From positions 1,255,001 to 1,319,000 of the forward strand of contig CP033051.1 in NCBI GenBank assembly GCA_003667865.1: 64,000 nt of DNA. Reading direction: 5' to 3'. The translations under genes were made by a program, and so were the position numbers. Below the pieces are notes generated by a model that saw nothing but the letters and a program-made list of their open reading frames with translations, made no database searches and was not told the origin of the DNA. Below are positions 1 through 9,498 of this stretch, one piece after another (position 1 is the first letter of the stretch; every line of letters begins with the position of its first letter). Source of the DNA: Rossellomorea marisflavi (GTDB taxonomy: Bacteria; Bacillota; Bacilli; Bacillales; Bacillaceae_B).

Positions 1-159
1 AGTAGAGAAAATCGTAAAGATCTAGACTATAGGTGTATCCAATAGTGCTTCGTTTAATGAAGAACTCCTTCGTATATATATGCAAAAAGTTGTCCAGTTG
101 AGTCATATAGGCATTAATGGATACAATAGAAGTAATGATATATTCAAGGGGGAAGACTT

Positions 160-1059
160 ATGAGGAAAGATATATCGATTATAGGAGTACCAATGGATCT
201 TGGACAAATGCGTCGAGGCGTGGATATGGGACCAAGTGCCATTCGTTATGCGGGAGTAGTAGAAAGATTAGAGAATCTAGGTTTTACTATAGAAGACCTA
301 GGGGATATAGAAATCAGTCCAGCTGAACGTGTACATAATCCGGATACAAACTTACGTAATTTGAAAGCGGTTGCGGATGGCAGTGAAAGATTAGCGAACA
401 AGATTCAGGAAGTTCTATCAAAAGATCATTTCCCACTTATTTTTGGAGGAGATCATAGTATTGCAATAGGGACACTTGCCGGTGTTGCAAAGTCTTATAA
501 AGAATTAGGTGTTATCTGGTATGATGCTCATGGCGACTTAAATACTGGAGAAACATCTCCTTCTGGGAATATTCATGGGATGCCACTTGCTGTTAGCTTA
601 GGTATTGGTCATGAGACATTAACCAATATTGGCGGCTACAATCCAAAGATTAAACCTGAAAATATTGTCATTATAGGGGCACGTTCTCTTGATGAAGGAG
701 AAAAGGTATTAATCAAGGAAAAAGGGATTAAAGTGTACACGATGCATGAAATTGATCGTCTTGGTATGGCACAAGTAATGGAAGAAGCGATTTCATACTT
801 GAAAGAAAAAACAGATGGTGTTCACCTTTCACTTGATCTAGATGGACTAGACCCAAGTGATGCACCAGGTGTTGGAACACCAGTAATCGGAGGAATCAGC
901 TATCGTGAGAGCCATCTAGCAATGGAAATGCTTGCTGAGGCTGGAATTGTTACTTCGGCTGAGTTTGTCGAAGTAAACCCTATATTAGATGAGAAAAATA
1001 AAACAGCCTCTGTAGCTGTTGCATTAATGGGTTCACTTTTTGGAGAGAAACTACTTTAA
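160..1059 (+). CDS. rocF: Arginase
   Basis: Hydrolyses L-arginine to ornithine and urea in the cytoplasm, the entry step of arginine catabolism. The 299-residue protein has the usual length of bacillary arginases. The ureohydrolase manganese ligands are all visible: GGDHS (His99), DAHGD (Asp122, His124, Asp126) and SLDLDGLDP (Asp226, Asp228). The start at 160 follows an AGGGGGAAG ribosome binding site. It is a single gene followed by a terminator. I see no -24/-12 SigL promoter in the 159 bases upstream, so regulation by RocR/SigL cannot be shown from this window. Confidence 0.96.
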   Translation: MRKDISIIGVPMDLGQMRRGVDMGPSAIRYAGVVERLENLGFTIEDLGDIEISPAERVHNPDTNLRNLKAVADGSERLANKIQEVLSKDHFPLIFGGDHSIAIGTLAGVAKSYKELGVIWYDAHGDLNTGETSPSGNIHGMPLAVSLGIGHETLTNIGGYNPKIKPENIVIIGARSLDEGEKVLIKEKGIKVYTMHEIDRLGMAQVMEEAISYLKEKTDGVHLSLDLDGLDPSDAPGVGTPVIGGISYRESHLAMEMLAEAGIVTSAEFVEVNPILDEKNKTASVAVALMGSLFGEKLL

Positions 1060-1141
1060 AAAAGCTGCTATAAAAAAGGACTAAAACTATTTATGTATGT
1101 AGTTCAGTATAAGAATATAAAATAAGAAAAACAATGCTTTT

Positions 1142-1179
1142 AGCATACGAATTCACAACATATTCGTATGCTATTTTTG
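1142..1179 (+). terminator. Intrinsic terminator after rocF
   Basis: An 11-bp stem (AGCATACGAAT / ATTCGTATGCT) is followed by ATTTTTGTT, 80 bases after the arginase stop. Confidence 0.85.
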
Positions 1180-1431
1180 TTGATGTAATAAAGATTGAAT
1201 CATTTTTCAATGGTGTATTCACACATTCATTTGTATATCTTTTCAAAGCAGTGAACTATATATAGTGGCTAGTGATTTTAACTGCACACTCACTTGCTGA
1301 TTAGTAACAAAATCATAACGTATTGTTTCCCTCCATAAACGCTTCTCTCTTTTAGAGGGAATTCATTCACTTTTTTAAATCGACCTTATCTTCAACTAAT
1401 GCCTTGTTAACGAGAAAGCGATTTGGTTAGA

Positions 1432-1610
1432 GGACATTTATTCCTTTATTCACCTAAATAATGCTCTTTTTAAAATGCTGACGGACATTTATTCCGTTAT
1501 AATCAACATTCAGTACGAGAATGGCCATGAATTTGTAAAATAGAGGAACAGATGTCCGCTTACACTTTCGCTTCTTTGTTTTAAGCTAAATTAAGGGAAT
1601 AAATGTCCGC
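1432..1610 (+). repeat. 180-bp four-motif interspersed repeat, copy A
   Basis: Four motifs start at about 1432, 1483, 1543 and 1594. The first two read GGACATTTATTCC and the last two read as their reverse complement (GGAACAGATGTCC, GGAATAAATGTCC), so the element can fold as a nested hairpin. Copies B (20495), C (46610, inverted) and D (30260, divergent) have the same spacing. The sequence beyond the last motif is variable and rich in GCATG/CGCATG. No coding potential was seen. Confidence 0.85.
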
Positions 1611-1774
1611 ATGTCGCATGTCTGCAAGCCGCATGCCTCCTTCTATGTTAAACACATGCAAGCTTATTCTCTTTCTTGTTCCTTTAAAGCATCTAATAAA
1701 GAACATACTTATTATATAAAATAGGCAGCTACAAGCAGTCTTAGATTCTTATACAGTGACTGATCTACGAGCAC

Positions 1775-1806
1775 ACAAAAAATAGCAGTCCTTTTCCGAC
1801 TGCTAC
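1775..1806 (-). terminator. Intrinsic terminator of the spo0E-like gene
   Basis: Read on the minus strand, TAGCAGTC / GACTGCTA pairs around a short loop and is followed by TATTTTTTG, just downstream of the small gene at 1842-2009. Confidence 0.75.
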
Positions 1807-1841
1807 TGCTAAAACTTGCTTCAAAATGGAACTATTTATGC

Positions 1842-2009
1842 TTAGTCCTTACTTGTTTTAAAGTATTGGTATTGGTTCAATAGCTTGTCCAAATGTGAGC
1901 TTAATCGAATAACTTGTTCATTTTGAAATGAAGAAGCTAATGCAAGCTGAACCATTTCAAGGCGACATTCTTCTATTCTCTTCAAAAGATCCTGTAACTT
2001 CGCATTCAC
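1842..2009 (-). CDS. Spo0E-like aspartyl-phosphate phosphatase
   Basis: A 55-codon frame starting with GTG. The product is a two-helix peptide with the Spo0E family signature: an amphipathic first helix (LLKRIEECRLEMVQLA), a turn, then SSHLDKLLNQYQ, matching the family's SxxLDxLLNxY pattern. Family members remove phosphate from Spo0A~P and delay sporulation. A GGGG-containing site lies just upstream of the start and a terminator follows the stop. It stands alone between rocF and sigW. The family call is firm. Which response regulator it acts on is inferred. Confidence 0.85.
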   Translation of the reverse strand: MNAKLQDLLKRIEECRLEMVQLALASSFQNEQVIRLSSHLDKLLNQYQYFKTSKD

Positions 2010-2114
2010 TTGTATTCCCCATTTCTAAAATTTTTATTTATCTATTTATTCCCTTTTTTACTAATTATAAAACATTTTTGGGTAGAAATCTGATAGGATA
2101 ATTATAAAAAGATA

Positions 2115-2140
2115 TGAAACTTTTTTGAACCTCATTCGTA
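2115..2140 (+). promoter_or_regulatory. SigW autoregulatory promoter
   Basis: TGAAAC (2115-2120), a 16-base spacer and CGTA (2137-2140) match the SigW consensus exactly. It sits 37 bases before sigW, as expected for positive autoregulation. Confidence 0.92.
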
Positions 2141-2176
2141 TATGAAAATAGCCGCATAGAGCGGAGGGAATATAAT

Positions 2177-2740
2177 ATGGAAACAATCGTTAATAAAAGA
2201 ATAAAACAAGTCATTAAAGGCGACCAGAACGCTTTTGGGGAAATCGTAGAGCTTTACAAAGATAAAGTGTTTCATATATGCTTTCGAATGTTAGGGAACC
2301 GTCATGAGGCGGAGGACATTGCACAAGAAGCTTTTGTTCGAGCATATGTAAATATTAAAACATTTAATCAAAACAAGAAATTTTCAACGTGGCTATTTCG
2401 TATTGCAACAAATTTATGTATTGATCGTATTCGAAAAAAGAAACCAGATTATTATTTAGATGCTGAAGTTTCAGGAACTGATGGATTAACGATGTATTCT
2501 CAAGTTGCATCAAGCACTCCATTACCAGAGGATGAGGTAGAAAACCTAGAGCTACAATCTACCATCCAACAAGAAATATCCAAGCTCCCTGAGAAATATC
2601 GATCGGTAATTGTCCTTAAATATATTGAAGAGCTACCTCTTCAGGAGATTAGTGAAATATTAGACCTACCATTAGGAACAGTAAAAACACGTGTTCATAG
2701 AGGACGAGAAGCACTTAGAAAACAACTACGTAAGGTATAA
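2177..2740 (+). CDS. sigW: ECF RNA polymerase sigma factor SigW
   Basis: A 187-residue ECF sigma factor directing the cell-envelope stress regulon (antimicrobial peptides, alkaline shock). Region 2 lies at about residues 20-90 (EAEDIAQEAFVRAY, then FSTWLFRIATNLCID). Region 4 is at about 130-185 (LPEKYRSVIVLKYIEEL, then a helix-turn-helix ending GTVKTRVHRGREALRKQL). The start follows a GCGGAGGG site. The gene lies directly under a perfect SigW promoter and 13 bases before its anti-sigma gene, and the cdaA cluster follows, the same order as in Bacillus subtilis. Confidence 0.96.
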   Translation: METIVNKRIKQVIKGDQNAFGEIVELYKDKVFHICFRMLGNRHEAEDIAQEAFVRAYVNIKTFNQNKKFSTWLFRIATNLCIDRIRKKKPDYYLDAEVSGTDGLTMYSQVASSTPLPEDEVENLELQSTIQQEISKLPEKYRSVIVLKYIEELPLQEISEILDLPLGTVKTRVHRGREALRKQLRKV

Positions 2741-2753
2741 AGAGGTGAACATA

Positions 2754-3371
2754 ATGAAGCCTTGTTTAGAGGAAATTGTTCAATATATGCACGACTATCT
2801 TGATGAAGATATCTCACATGAGCACGAGATGGTTTTAAAGGAACATCTTCAGAAATGTGAAGATTGTCAGAGTCATTTTCATGAGTTAAAGAAAGCCATT
2901 GCCCTTGTACAAAGCACATCGCATGTACAAGTATCTAATGACTTTACGCAAAGAGTCATGGCAAGCCTACCAAAGGAAAAGAAGCAAGTAGAGGTAAAGC
3001 GATGGTTCCGCCATCATCCATTATTAACAGCAGCATCACTTTTTATTGTATTCATGATGGGGAGTGTTCTAACCTCATGGAATGCAAGTGATGAATTTGC
3101 GTTTACAAAACAACCGAACCTGGTCGTCCAAGATCATACAGTCATTGTACCTGAGGGAGAAACCGTAAAAGGAGATGTTACTGTAAAGAATGGAGATATA
3201 AAAATTGAAGGAGAAGTTCAAGGGAATGTTACTGTTATTAATGGAAAACAATACCTTGCTTCTGCGGGATCTGTTACTGGAGAAATAAAAGAAATAGATG
3301 AGGCATTCGAATGGCTGTGGTATCAAGTGAAAAAAGGCGTAAAATATACATTAAACATTGGGAACAATTAG
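2754..3371 (+). CDS. rsiW: Anti-sigma-W factor RsiW
   Basis: A membrane anti-sigma factor that holds SigW inactive until it is cut in turn by PrsW, a signal peptidase-like or tail protease and RasP. The cytoplasmic zinc-binding anti-sigma domain has the HxxxCxxC motif (HLQKCEDC) near residue 35. One transmembrane segment lies at about 85-107. The extracytoplasmic part has polar beta-repeat sequence (VKGDVTVKNGDIKIEG). The start at 2754 is chosen because of the AGAGGTGAAC site; an upstream in-frame ATG lies inside sigW. Length 205 residues. Confidence 0.93.
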   Translation: MKPCLEEIVQYMHDYLDEDISHEHEMVLKEHLQKCEDCQSHFHELKKAIALVQSTSHVQVSNDFTQRVMASLPKEKKQVEVKRWFRHHPLLTAASLFIVFMMGSVLTSWNASDEFAFTKQPNLVVQDHTVIVPEGETVKGDVTVKNGDIKIEGEVQGNVTVINGKQYLASAGSVTGEIKEIDEAFEWLWYQVKKGVKYTLNIGNN

Positions 3372-3400
3372 CATATAAATCAATTTTAAGATAAAATAGT

Positions 3401-3428
3401 AGGGACAGGTCTTTAAAGACCCGTCCCT
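3401..3428. repeat. GGGAC...GTCCC palindrome after rsiW
   Basis: AGGGACAGGTC and GACCCGTCCCT form an imperfect hairpin 30 bases after the rsiW stop, without a strong T-run. It resembles the GGGACGGACC palindromes at 52349, 57906 and 59037 and may terminate or stabilise the transcript. Confidence 0.55.
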
Positions 3429-3552
3429 ATAATAGTTTATTTGAATGTTATGAAATATATATATGTTGGCAGGATGTTGTTGCATGTACTAGCTAACATT
3501 TAAAGTAGGATACGTTTAGGTTGTGTTCGAGTATGGTAATGGAGGATAGAAT

Positions 3553-4380
3553 ATGCCGTTTTTCGATGTATACGCAGATTACTCCGTATTAGATTATGTG
3601 TCTGATTTAATTGACATTCTTCTAGTGTGGTTTGTAATATATAAGCTCATCATGCTTATAAAAGGTACAAAAGCAGTACAGCTACTTAAAGGAATTTTTG
3701 TTATTATCATTGTTAGGGGATTAAGTAGTATCTTTGGCTTTAATACTCTAGGTTGGATCATGGAGCAAGCACTGACTTGGGGTTTTCTAGCAATCATCAT
3801 CATTTTTCAACCAGAGCTTAGAAGAGCATTAGAACAACTAGGAAGAGGTAGATTGTTCTCAAGAAGTGGTTTGCAAGATGAAGAAGAACAAGAACAGATG
3901 ATTGAATCCATCACAAAAGCAGTTAGCTATATGGCTAAACGAAGAATTGGTGCATTAATTTCAATAGAGCGTGAAACGGGAATGAGTGACTACATAGAAA
4001 CAGGTATTGGGTTAAATGCTAAAATATCATCCCAATTGCTTATAAATATATTTATTCCTAACACACCGTTACATGATGGAGCAGTAGTGATTCAAAAAAG
4101 GCAAATTGCGGCTGCTGCAAGTTACTTGCCTCTATCAGAAAGTCCTTTTATATCAAAAGAACTAGGTACGAGGCATCGGGCCGCACTAGGAATAAGTGAA
4201 GTAACGGATAGTGTGACAATTGTCGTATCAGAAGAAACAGGAGCCATTTCCATTACGAAGAATGGTGAACTTTATAGAAACTTAAGCCTAGAGGATTTTA
4301 AAGAGATGTTAACATTAGAGCTTATGGTAAATGCTTCCTCAACAAAATGGACTTGGAAGGGGAAGAAAGCTGATGGATAA
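3553..4380 (+). CDS. cdaA: Diadenylate cyclase CdaA (DacA)
   Basis: Makes the second messenger c-di-AMP from two ATP at the membrane. It controls potassium and osmolyte transport and cell-wall homeostasis. The N-terminus has three hydrophobic segments (about residues 15-35, 42-60, 68-88), followed by the DAC domain with the catalytic DGA motif (175-177, LHDGAVVI) and the RHR motif (207-209, GTRHRAALG). The length of 275 residues is typical. The stop overlaps the start of cdaR by 8 bases, so the two are translationally coupled. Confidence 0.96.
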   Translation: MPFFDVYADYSVLDYVSDLIDILLVWFVIYKLIMLIKGTKAVQLLKGIFVIIIVRGLSSIFGFNTLGWIMEQALTWGFLAIIIIFQPELRRALEQLGRGRLFSRSGLQDEEEQEQMIESITKAVSYMAKRRIGALISIERETGMSDYIETGIGLNAKISSQLLINIFIPNTPLHDGAVVIQKRQIAAAASYLPLSESPFISKELGTRHRAALGISEVTDSVTIVVSEETGAISITKNGELYRNLSLEDFKEMLTLELMVNASSTKWTWKGKKADG

Positions 4381-5602
4381 GTTTATGGAAAATCGCTGGT
4401 TTATGAGAATTGTTGGTTTGACCTTGGCATTTCTTCTTTATATGTCAGTAAACTTTGATGATTTGACAGCAGAAAATACAGGAACAAATCCACAAAGTGA
4501 TGCTGAAACAATTGAAGATGTTCCCTTGGAAGCATTCTATGACCAAGAAAATCTAGTTGTATCCGGGTTACCGAGTACAGTAGATATATCAGTCGAAGGA
4601 CCTATGAGCATTGTGCAATCCGCCAAAGCATTAAAGGATTTTCAGGTTTTTGTTGACCTGAACGATATCGGTTTGGGCTCGCACCAAATACCTATTAAGA
4701 TACAAAATATATCTGAGAAGTTGAAGGTAACAATTGAGCCTTCATATGTAAATGTAACGGTACAAGAAAAGGTCTCACAAGAATTTTCAGTTGATGTAGA
4801 GTTCGATGATTCTGTATTAGCTAAAGGTTTTGAGGTTGAGACATTGACTACAAAACCAAACAAAGTCACGATTACTGGCTCAAAAGAAGCCATTGAAAGT
4901 ATAACGTATGTTAAAGCAACACTTGATATCGAGGATACGGTTGACGAAACCTTTACGGAGGAAGCGAGAGTACAGGTTCTTGATAGAGAGTTAAATAAAC
5001 TCAATGTAACAATTGAACCTCAAGTAGTAGATGTAACAGTTAAAGTAGTGAACCCAAGCAAAGAAGTCCCAGTTGCTATTGAAGAAATAGGAGATCTTCC
5101 AGAAGGGGTCCGTATTTCAAATATCACAATTGATCCAGAGAGAGTAAGGATATTTGGTAAGCAGAACACCCTTGATGCGATATCAGAAATGGGTATTCAA
5201 GTTGATGTAAGTGAAATAACGGAAGATACAACCATCGAGGTTCCAATAAAGCTCAACGATGGGCTTAATAAAGTTGAACCGGAAATGATTGAAGTAACTA
5301 TTGAGGTCGAAGATACTGCTGAGAGGACGATTACGGGAGTATCATTTGTTCCAATAGGACTGAGTAATGATTATGAGTACTCGGTCCTATCACCAGAGGA
5401 TGGTGTTGACATTACATTAGAGGGCTTCAAAGAAGAGCTTGATGAGATTACGAAGGAAGATTTCACATTAAACCTTGATTTAACAGGACTTGAGCCAGGA
5501 GAGCACGAGGTCGAAATTAGTGCGAGCGGTCCAGAAGGTCTTGCTTGGTCCTTATCACAAAATAATATCACAGTACAAATTAGGGAAAAAACTTCAGTAT
5601 AA
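4373..5602 (+). CDS. cdaR: CdaA regulatory protein CdaR (YbbR domains)
   Basis: Extracytoplasmic modulator of CdaA. An N-terminal membrane anchor (WFMRIVGLTLAFLLYMSVNF, about residues 8-27) is followed by tandem YbbR domains, visible as repeated beta-rich blocks with the recurring pattern LPxxVxIxVEGP...VxVQ. The start at 4373 overlaps the cdaA stop. An upstream in-frame ATG lies within cdaA and lacks a site. Length 409 residues, a little shorter than the B. subtilis protein. It is in an operon with cdaA and glmM. Confidence 0.93.
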   Translation: MDKFMENRWFMRIVGLTLAFLLYMSVNFDDLTAENTGTNPQSDAETIEDVPLEAFYDQENLVVSGLPSTVDISVEGPMSIVQSAKALKDFQVFVDLNDIGLGSHQIPIKIQNISEKLKVTIEPSYVNVTVQEKVSQEFSVDVEFDDSVLAKGFEVETLTTKPNKVTITGSKEAIESITYVKATLDIEDTVDETFTEEARVQVLDRELNKLNVTIEPQVVDVTVKVVNPSKEVPVAIEEIGDLPEGVRISNITIDPERVRIFGKQNTLDAISEMGIQVDVSEITEDTTIEVPIKLNDGLNKVEPEMIEVTIEVEDTAERTITGVSFVPIGLSNDYEYSVLSPEDGVDITLEGFKEELDEITKEDFTLNLDLTGLEPGEHEVEISASGPEGLAWSLSQNNITVQIREKTSV

Positions 5603-5627
5603 AGCTGGGTAGAAGGAGTGTCTAATA

Positions 5628-6977
5628 ATGGGTAAGTATTTTGGAACTGATGGAGTAAGAGGAATTGCAAATACAGAATTAACCCCTGAGCTAGCATTTA
5701 AATTAGGTCGATTTGGAGGTTATGTTTTAACTAAACATGCCCAGCGTCCAAAAATATTAATTGGTAGGGATACTAGAATCTCCGGTCATATGTTAGAGGG
5801 GGCACTTGTGGCTGGTCTTCTTTCAATTGGAGCTGAAGTAATGCGATTAGGTGTCATCTCTACACCAGGAGTAGCATTTTTAACAAAAGCTCTTGGAGCA
5901 CAAGCAGGAGTGATGATTTCTGCTTCTCACAATCCAGTAGGAGATAATGGAATTAAGTTTTTTGGGCCAGATGGATTTAAACTATCTGATGAACAAGAGC
6001 TTGAAATTGAATCATTATTAGACGAAGTAAATGACTCTTTACCTAGACCGACTGGAGCTGACCTAGGTCAAGTTAGCGATTATTTTGAAGGTGGTCAAAA
6101 ATACATTCAATACTTAAAGCAGACAGTCGATGAAGAATTTTCCGGTATACATATTGCACTAGACTGTGCTCATGGTGCGACGTCATCTTTAGCCACACAC
6201 TTATTTGCTGATTTAGATGCAGATCTGTCAACAATGGGTTCCTCACCAAATGGACTTAATATTAATGATGGAGTAGGATCAACACATCCAGAAGCACTAG
6301 CAGCACTATTGAAAGAAAAAGGTGCAGATGTTGGTCTTGCATTTGATGGAGATGGAGATCGTCTTATTGCTATTGACGAAAAAGGTGAAATCGTTGACGG
6401 TGATCAAATCATGTTTATCTGTGCAAAGCACCTGAAATCAGAAGGAAGACTTAAGCAGTCTACAGTTGTAGCAACAGTTATGAGTAACTTAGGCTTCCAT
6501 AAGGGATTAGAGGAATTAGATATCCACGGGTTACAAACGGCAGTAGGAGATCGTTATGTTGTAGAAGAAATGAAAAAAGGTGGATATAATCTGGGTGGAG
6601 AACAATCCGGTCATATTATTTTCCTTGACTACAACACGACAGGTGATGGGCTTCTAACAGGTCTTCAATTAGTAAATATCATGAAGCAAACTGGAAAGCC
6701 ATTATCAGAATTAGCAGGTGAAATGAAGAAATATCCTCAAACATTAGTGAATGTTCGTGTGCGAGATAAGCACCATGTAACAGACAATGAGAAGGTTAAA
6801 GAAGTAATTCAAAAAGTAGAAGCAGAAATGAACGGAAATGGTCGTATCCTTGTAAGACCATCAGGAACTGAGCCACTAGTACGTGTAATGGCAGAAGCTC
6901 CGACAAAAGAACTATGCGAACAATATGTTAATGAAATTGTAAATGTAGTTGAATCAGAAATGGGATTAACAGAATAA
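5628..6977 (+). CDS. glmM: Phosphoglucosamine mutase
   Basis: Converts glucosamine-6-phosphate to glucosamine-1-phosphate on the way to UDP-GlcNAc. The phosphohexomutase motifs are present: the catalytic phosphoserine Ser100 in ISASHNP, the magnesium loop DGDGDR at about residues 240-245, the sugar loop GGEQSGH, and the phosphate-binding [11 protein letters not shown] near 410. Its 449 residues match the family. It is the third gene of the cdaA-cdaR-glmM operon; GlmM and CdaA are known to interact in other Firmicutes. A strong terminator follows. Confidence 0.97.
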   Translation: MGKYFGTDGVRGIANTELTPELAFKLGRFGGYVLTKHAQRPKILIGRDTRISGHMLEGALVAGLLSIGAEVMRLGVISTPGVAFLTKALGAQAGVMISASHNPVGDNGIKFFGPDGFKLSDEQELEIESLLDEVNDSLPRPTGADLGQVSDYFEGGQKYIQYLKQTVDEEFSGIHIALDCAHGATSSLATHLFADLDADLSTMGSSPNGLNINDGVGSTHPEALAALLKEKGADVGLAFDGDGDRLIAIDEKGEIVDGDQIMFICAKHLKSEGRLKQSTVVATVMSNLGFHKGLEELDIHGLQTAVGDRYVVEEMKKGGYNLGGEQSGHIIFLDYNTTGDGLLTGLQLVNIMKQTGKPLSELAGEMKKYPQTLVNVRVRDKHHVTDNEKVKEVIQKVEAEMNGNGRILVRPSGTEPLVRVMAEAPTKELCEQYVNEIVNVVESEMGLTE

Positions 6978-6988
6978 CAATAAACGTA

Positions 6989-7028
6989 TGCATAAGGGTA
7001 ACAAAAATAGCCCTTATGCATATTTTCT
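6989..7028 (+). terminator. Terminator after glmM
   Basis: TGCATAAGGG / CCCTTATGCA pairs over a 12-base loop, followed by TATTTTCTT. Confidence 0.85.
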
Positions 7029-7211
7029 TATTACACGGTAATTAATATAGCATTGTAGTAGGAAAAATTTACCTAACTCTATTCTTTTTTATTGACGAAT
7101 AGATAGCGCTAATGTATGATTATCGTTGTTCGATTCACTAATAAATTTTTGTGAACTGAATGAATTTTAAAATAGGAAGGTGGATAGGGGACATCATCAA
7201 AACTTTATAAA

Positions 7212-7360
7212 GCGCCAGGGCTAAGTTTGAGCGAAAAAACTTAGTTGACGAGGTGGAGGTTCATCGAAGTTTCGGCGGATGCCTCCCGGTTGAATATCGC
7301 ACAGCCGTTGATCTTTTCTTAAAGCATTGAGGCAACTTAATGGACAAAGGAAAAGATATG
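7212..7360 (+). ncRNA. glmS ribozyme (glucosamine-6-phosphate riboswitch)
   Basis: The leader carries the conserved glmS ribozyme core. The cleavage site is A7211/G7212 within AGCGCCAG, followed by TTGACGAGGTGGAGGTT, CGGCGGATGCCTCCCGG and TTGAATATCGCACAGCCG. A distal P4 stem pairs GATCTTTTCTT with AAGGAAAAGAT. Glucosamine-6-phosphate acts as coenzyme for self-cleavage, and the cut message is then degraded, which gives product feedback on glmS. The 3' limit is set by the P4 pairing and is approximate. Confidence 0.96.
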
Positions 7361-7417
7361 CGAAACAAAAGGCATGAATAGCCTTTCTATAAAAAATAGA
7401 CACTATAAACAACAGAG

Positions 7418-7458
7418 ATAAGGGGGTAAGTACCCCCAGAGGCAACTTACCCCCTTAT
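7418..7458 (+). promoter_or_regulatory. Bistable hairpin between ribozyme and glmS ribosome binding site
   Basis: ATAAGGGGGTAAG (7418-7430) is perfectly complementary to CTTACCCCCTTAT (7446-7458). The loop contains a second TACCCCC that can pair with the same G-run (GGGGGTA-AG-TACCCCC). No T-run follows, and the AGGAGG site of glmS begins a few bases later, so it is not a simple terminator. A role in mRNA stability or translation after ribozyme cleavage is inference. Confidence 0.6.
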
Positions 7459-7477
7459 TATCAAGGAGGAAGAAATT

Positions 7478-9280
7478 ATGTGTGGAATCGTTGGATATAT
7501 CGGAAGAAATGACGCAAAAGAAATTCTTTTAAAAGGTTTAGAAAAGTTAGAGTACCGCGGTTACGATTCAGCAGGTATTGCTGTTCAAAATAATGAAGGC
7601 ATTCATGTATTCAAAGAAAAAGGACGTATTGCTGACCTACGAAGTGTTGTAGATGACAATGTCCTTGGAAATACAGGAATTGGCCATACACGCTGGGCAA
7701 CTCATGGTGTCCCAAGTAAAGTGAATGCTCACCCTCATCAAAGCACAACAGAGCGCTTAACACTTGTTCATAATGGTGTTATTGAGAACTACTCAATCCT
7801 TAAGCGTGAATATTTAGAGGGTGTTCAATTAAAGAGTGAAACGGATACAGAAGTTATTGTTCAGCTATTAGAAAAGTTCGTAAACGAAGGAAATAGTGTT
7901 GAAGACGCATTCCGTCAAACACTTACACTTTTAAAAGGTTCTTATGCTATTGCTCTTCTAGATAAAGAGAACGACGAAACAATTTTCGTTGCTAAAAATA
8001 AAAGCCCACTACTTGTTGGATTAGGCGAAGAATTCAACGTAGTTGCTAGTGATGCTATGGCTATGCTACAAGTAACAGACCAATTTGTTGAGTTAATGGA
8101 TAAAGAAATGGTTATCGTTACAAAGGAAAAAGTAACGATTAAAACATTAGAAGGCACAGTTGTTGAACGTGATCCTTACACAGCAGAATTAGATGCTAGT
8201 GACATTGAAAAAGGAACATACCCACACTACATGTTAAAAGAAATTGATGAGCAGCCTGCAGTGATGCGTAAGATTGTTCAATCTTACCGTAATGATGATG
8301 GTTCCTTATCAGTTGATGAAGATATTATCGGTGCAATGAACGAAGCGGACCGTATCTATATCATTGCTGCAGGAACAAGTTACCATGCTGGTCTTGTCGG
8401 TAAACAATTTATCGAAAAAATGGCGAAAATTCCTGTAGAAGTCCATGTAGCAAGTGAGTTCAGCTATAACATGCCAATACTATCTGAAAAACCATTATTT
8501 ATCTTCATTTCTCAAAGTGGAGAAACAGCAGATAGCCGTGCCGTTCTTGTACAAATTAAAGAATTTGGTTATAAAGCATTAACAGTTACTAACGTACCAG
8601 GGTCAACACTTTCCCGTGAAGCAGATTATACATTATTACTTCATGCAGGCCCTGAAATTGCTGTTGCTTCTACTAAAGCATATACAGCTCAATTAGCAGT
8701 ATTAGCAATTCTAGCGAGCGTAACTGCAGCTTCAAAAGGAATTGAGATTGATTTCGACCTAACACAAGAGCTTGGAATCGTTGCAAATGCAATGGATGTT
8801 TTATGTGATGCGAAGGAAGAGTTTGAAGAAATTGCTCGTAACTTCTTATCAACAACTCGTAACTGTTTCTTTATCGGTCGTGCCCTTGACTATTATGTAG
8901 GCTTAGAAGGATCCTTAAAGCTTAAGGAGATCTCATATATCCAAGCAGAAGGTTTTGCTGGAGGAGAGCTAAAGCACGGAACGATTGCACTTATTGAAGA
9001 AGGAACGCCAATCATCGCGATTTCAACTCAAGAGCATGTAAACTTAAGCATCCGTGGTAATGTGAAAGAGGTTGTTGCTCGTGGAGCAAACCCTTGTATC
9101 ATTTCTATGAAGGGCTTAAATGAAGAAGAAGATTCATTTGTACTTCCTGAAGTTCATGAATTATTAACACCACTTGTCTCTGTAGTACCATTACAACTAA
9201 TCTCTTACTACGCAGCACTACACCGTGACTGTGATGTGGATAAACCACGTAACTTAGCGAAATCTGTTACAGTTGAGTAA
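7478..9280 (+). CDS. glmS: Glutamine-fructose-6-phosphate aminotransferase (isomerizing)
   Basis: Makes glucosamine-6-phosphate from fructose-6-phosphate and glutamine, the first committed step to UDP-GlcNAc and peptidoglycan. The N-terminal class II glutamine amidotransferase domain begins MCGIVGYIG (Cys2 is the nucleophile after Met removal) with HTRWATHG and HNGVIEN. Two SIS domains follow, with AAGTSYHAG and SQSGETADS in the first and the C-terminal [13 protein letters not shown] tail. Length 600 residues. It is controlled by the glmS ribozyme upstream and starts after an AAGGAGGAAG site. Confidence 0.98.
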   Translation: MCGIVGYIGRNDAKEILLKGLEKLEYRGYDSAGIAVQNNEGIHVFKEKGRIADLRSVVDDNVLGNTGIGHTRWATHGVPSKVNAHPHQSTTERLTLVHNGVIENYSILKREYLEGVQLKSETDTEVIVQLLEKFVNEGNSVEDAFRQTLTLLKGSYAIALLDKENDETIFVAKNKSPLLVGLGEEFNVVASDAMAMLQVTDQFVELMDKEMVIVTKEKVTIKTLEGTVVERDPYTAELDASDIEKGTYPHYMLKEIDEQPAVMRKIVQSYRNDDGSLSVDEDIIGAMNEADRIYIIAAGTSYHAGLVGKQFIEKMAKIPVEVHVASEFSYNMPILSEKPLFIFISQSGETADSRAVLVQIKEFGYKALTVTNVPGSTLSREADYTLLLHAGPEIAVASTKAYTAQLAVLAILASVTAASKGIEIDFDLTQELGIVANAMDVLCDAKEEFEEIARNFLSTTRNCFFIGRALDYYVGLEGSLKLKEISYIQAEGFAGGELKHGTIALIEEGTPIIAISTQEHVNLSIRGNVKEVVARGANPCIISMKGLNEEEDSFVLPEVHELLTPLVSVVPLQLISYYAALHRDCDVDKPRNLAKSVTVE

Positions 9281-9302
9281 TCATTGTAGTCGGTATTTTA
9301 TG

Positions 9303-9333
9303 TCCGCTCCATTTCATTGGAGCGGGTTTTTTT
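9303..9333 (+). terminator. Terminator after glmS
   Basis: CCGCTCCA / TGGAGCGG with a 6-base loop, then a run of seven T. Confidence 0.92.
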
Positions 9334-9359
9334 GTTTGATTTAAATGAAGCATGGGTGA

Positions 9360-9414
9360 GAAGCGTGGGGACGGATCTCTTGCTTCGGAAGCAGTAGAAA
9401 CGTCCCCACGCTTC
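9360..9414. repeat. 55-bp palindromic repeat, copy 1
   Basis: A hairpin with outer arms GAAGCGTGGGGACG and CGTCCCCACGCTTC and an inner TTGCTTC/GGAAGCAG stem. It is a direct repeat of 9962-10016 (two differences in 55). Together the copies bracket the membrane-protein gene at 9499-9999. GGGGACGG palindromes of this kind recur in Bacillaceae intergenic DNA. Confidence 0.85.
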
Positions 9415-9498
9415 CGCACTTCCTGAGCTTCTCCCAGCCTATGCATAATTAACAGATCCTTGAAGAAAACTATGCAGGACAACTTGGAGGGAAGAACA

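Noticed and set aside
7418-7458. Intrinsic terminator before glmS
   Set aside because: No T-run follows; the Shine-Dalgarno of glmS does.
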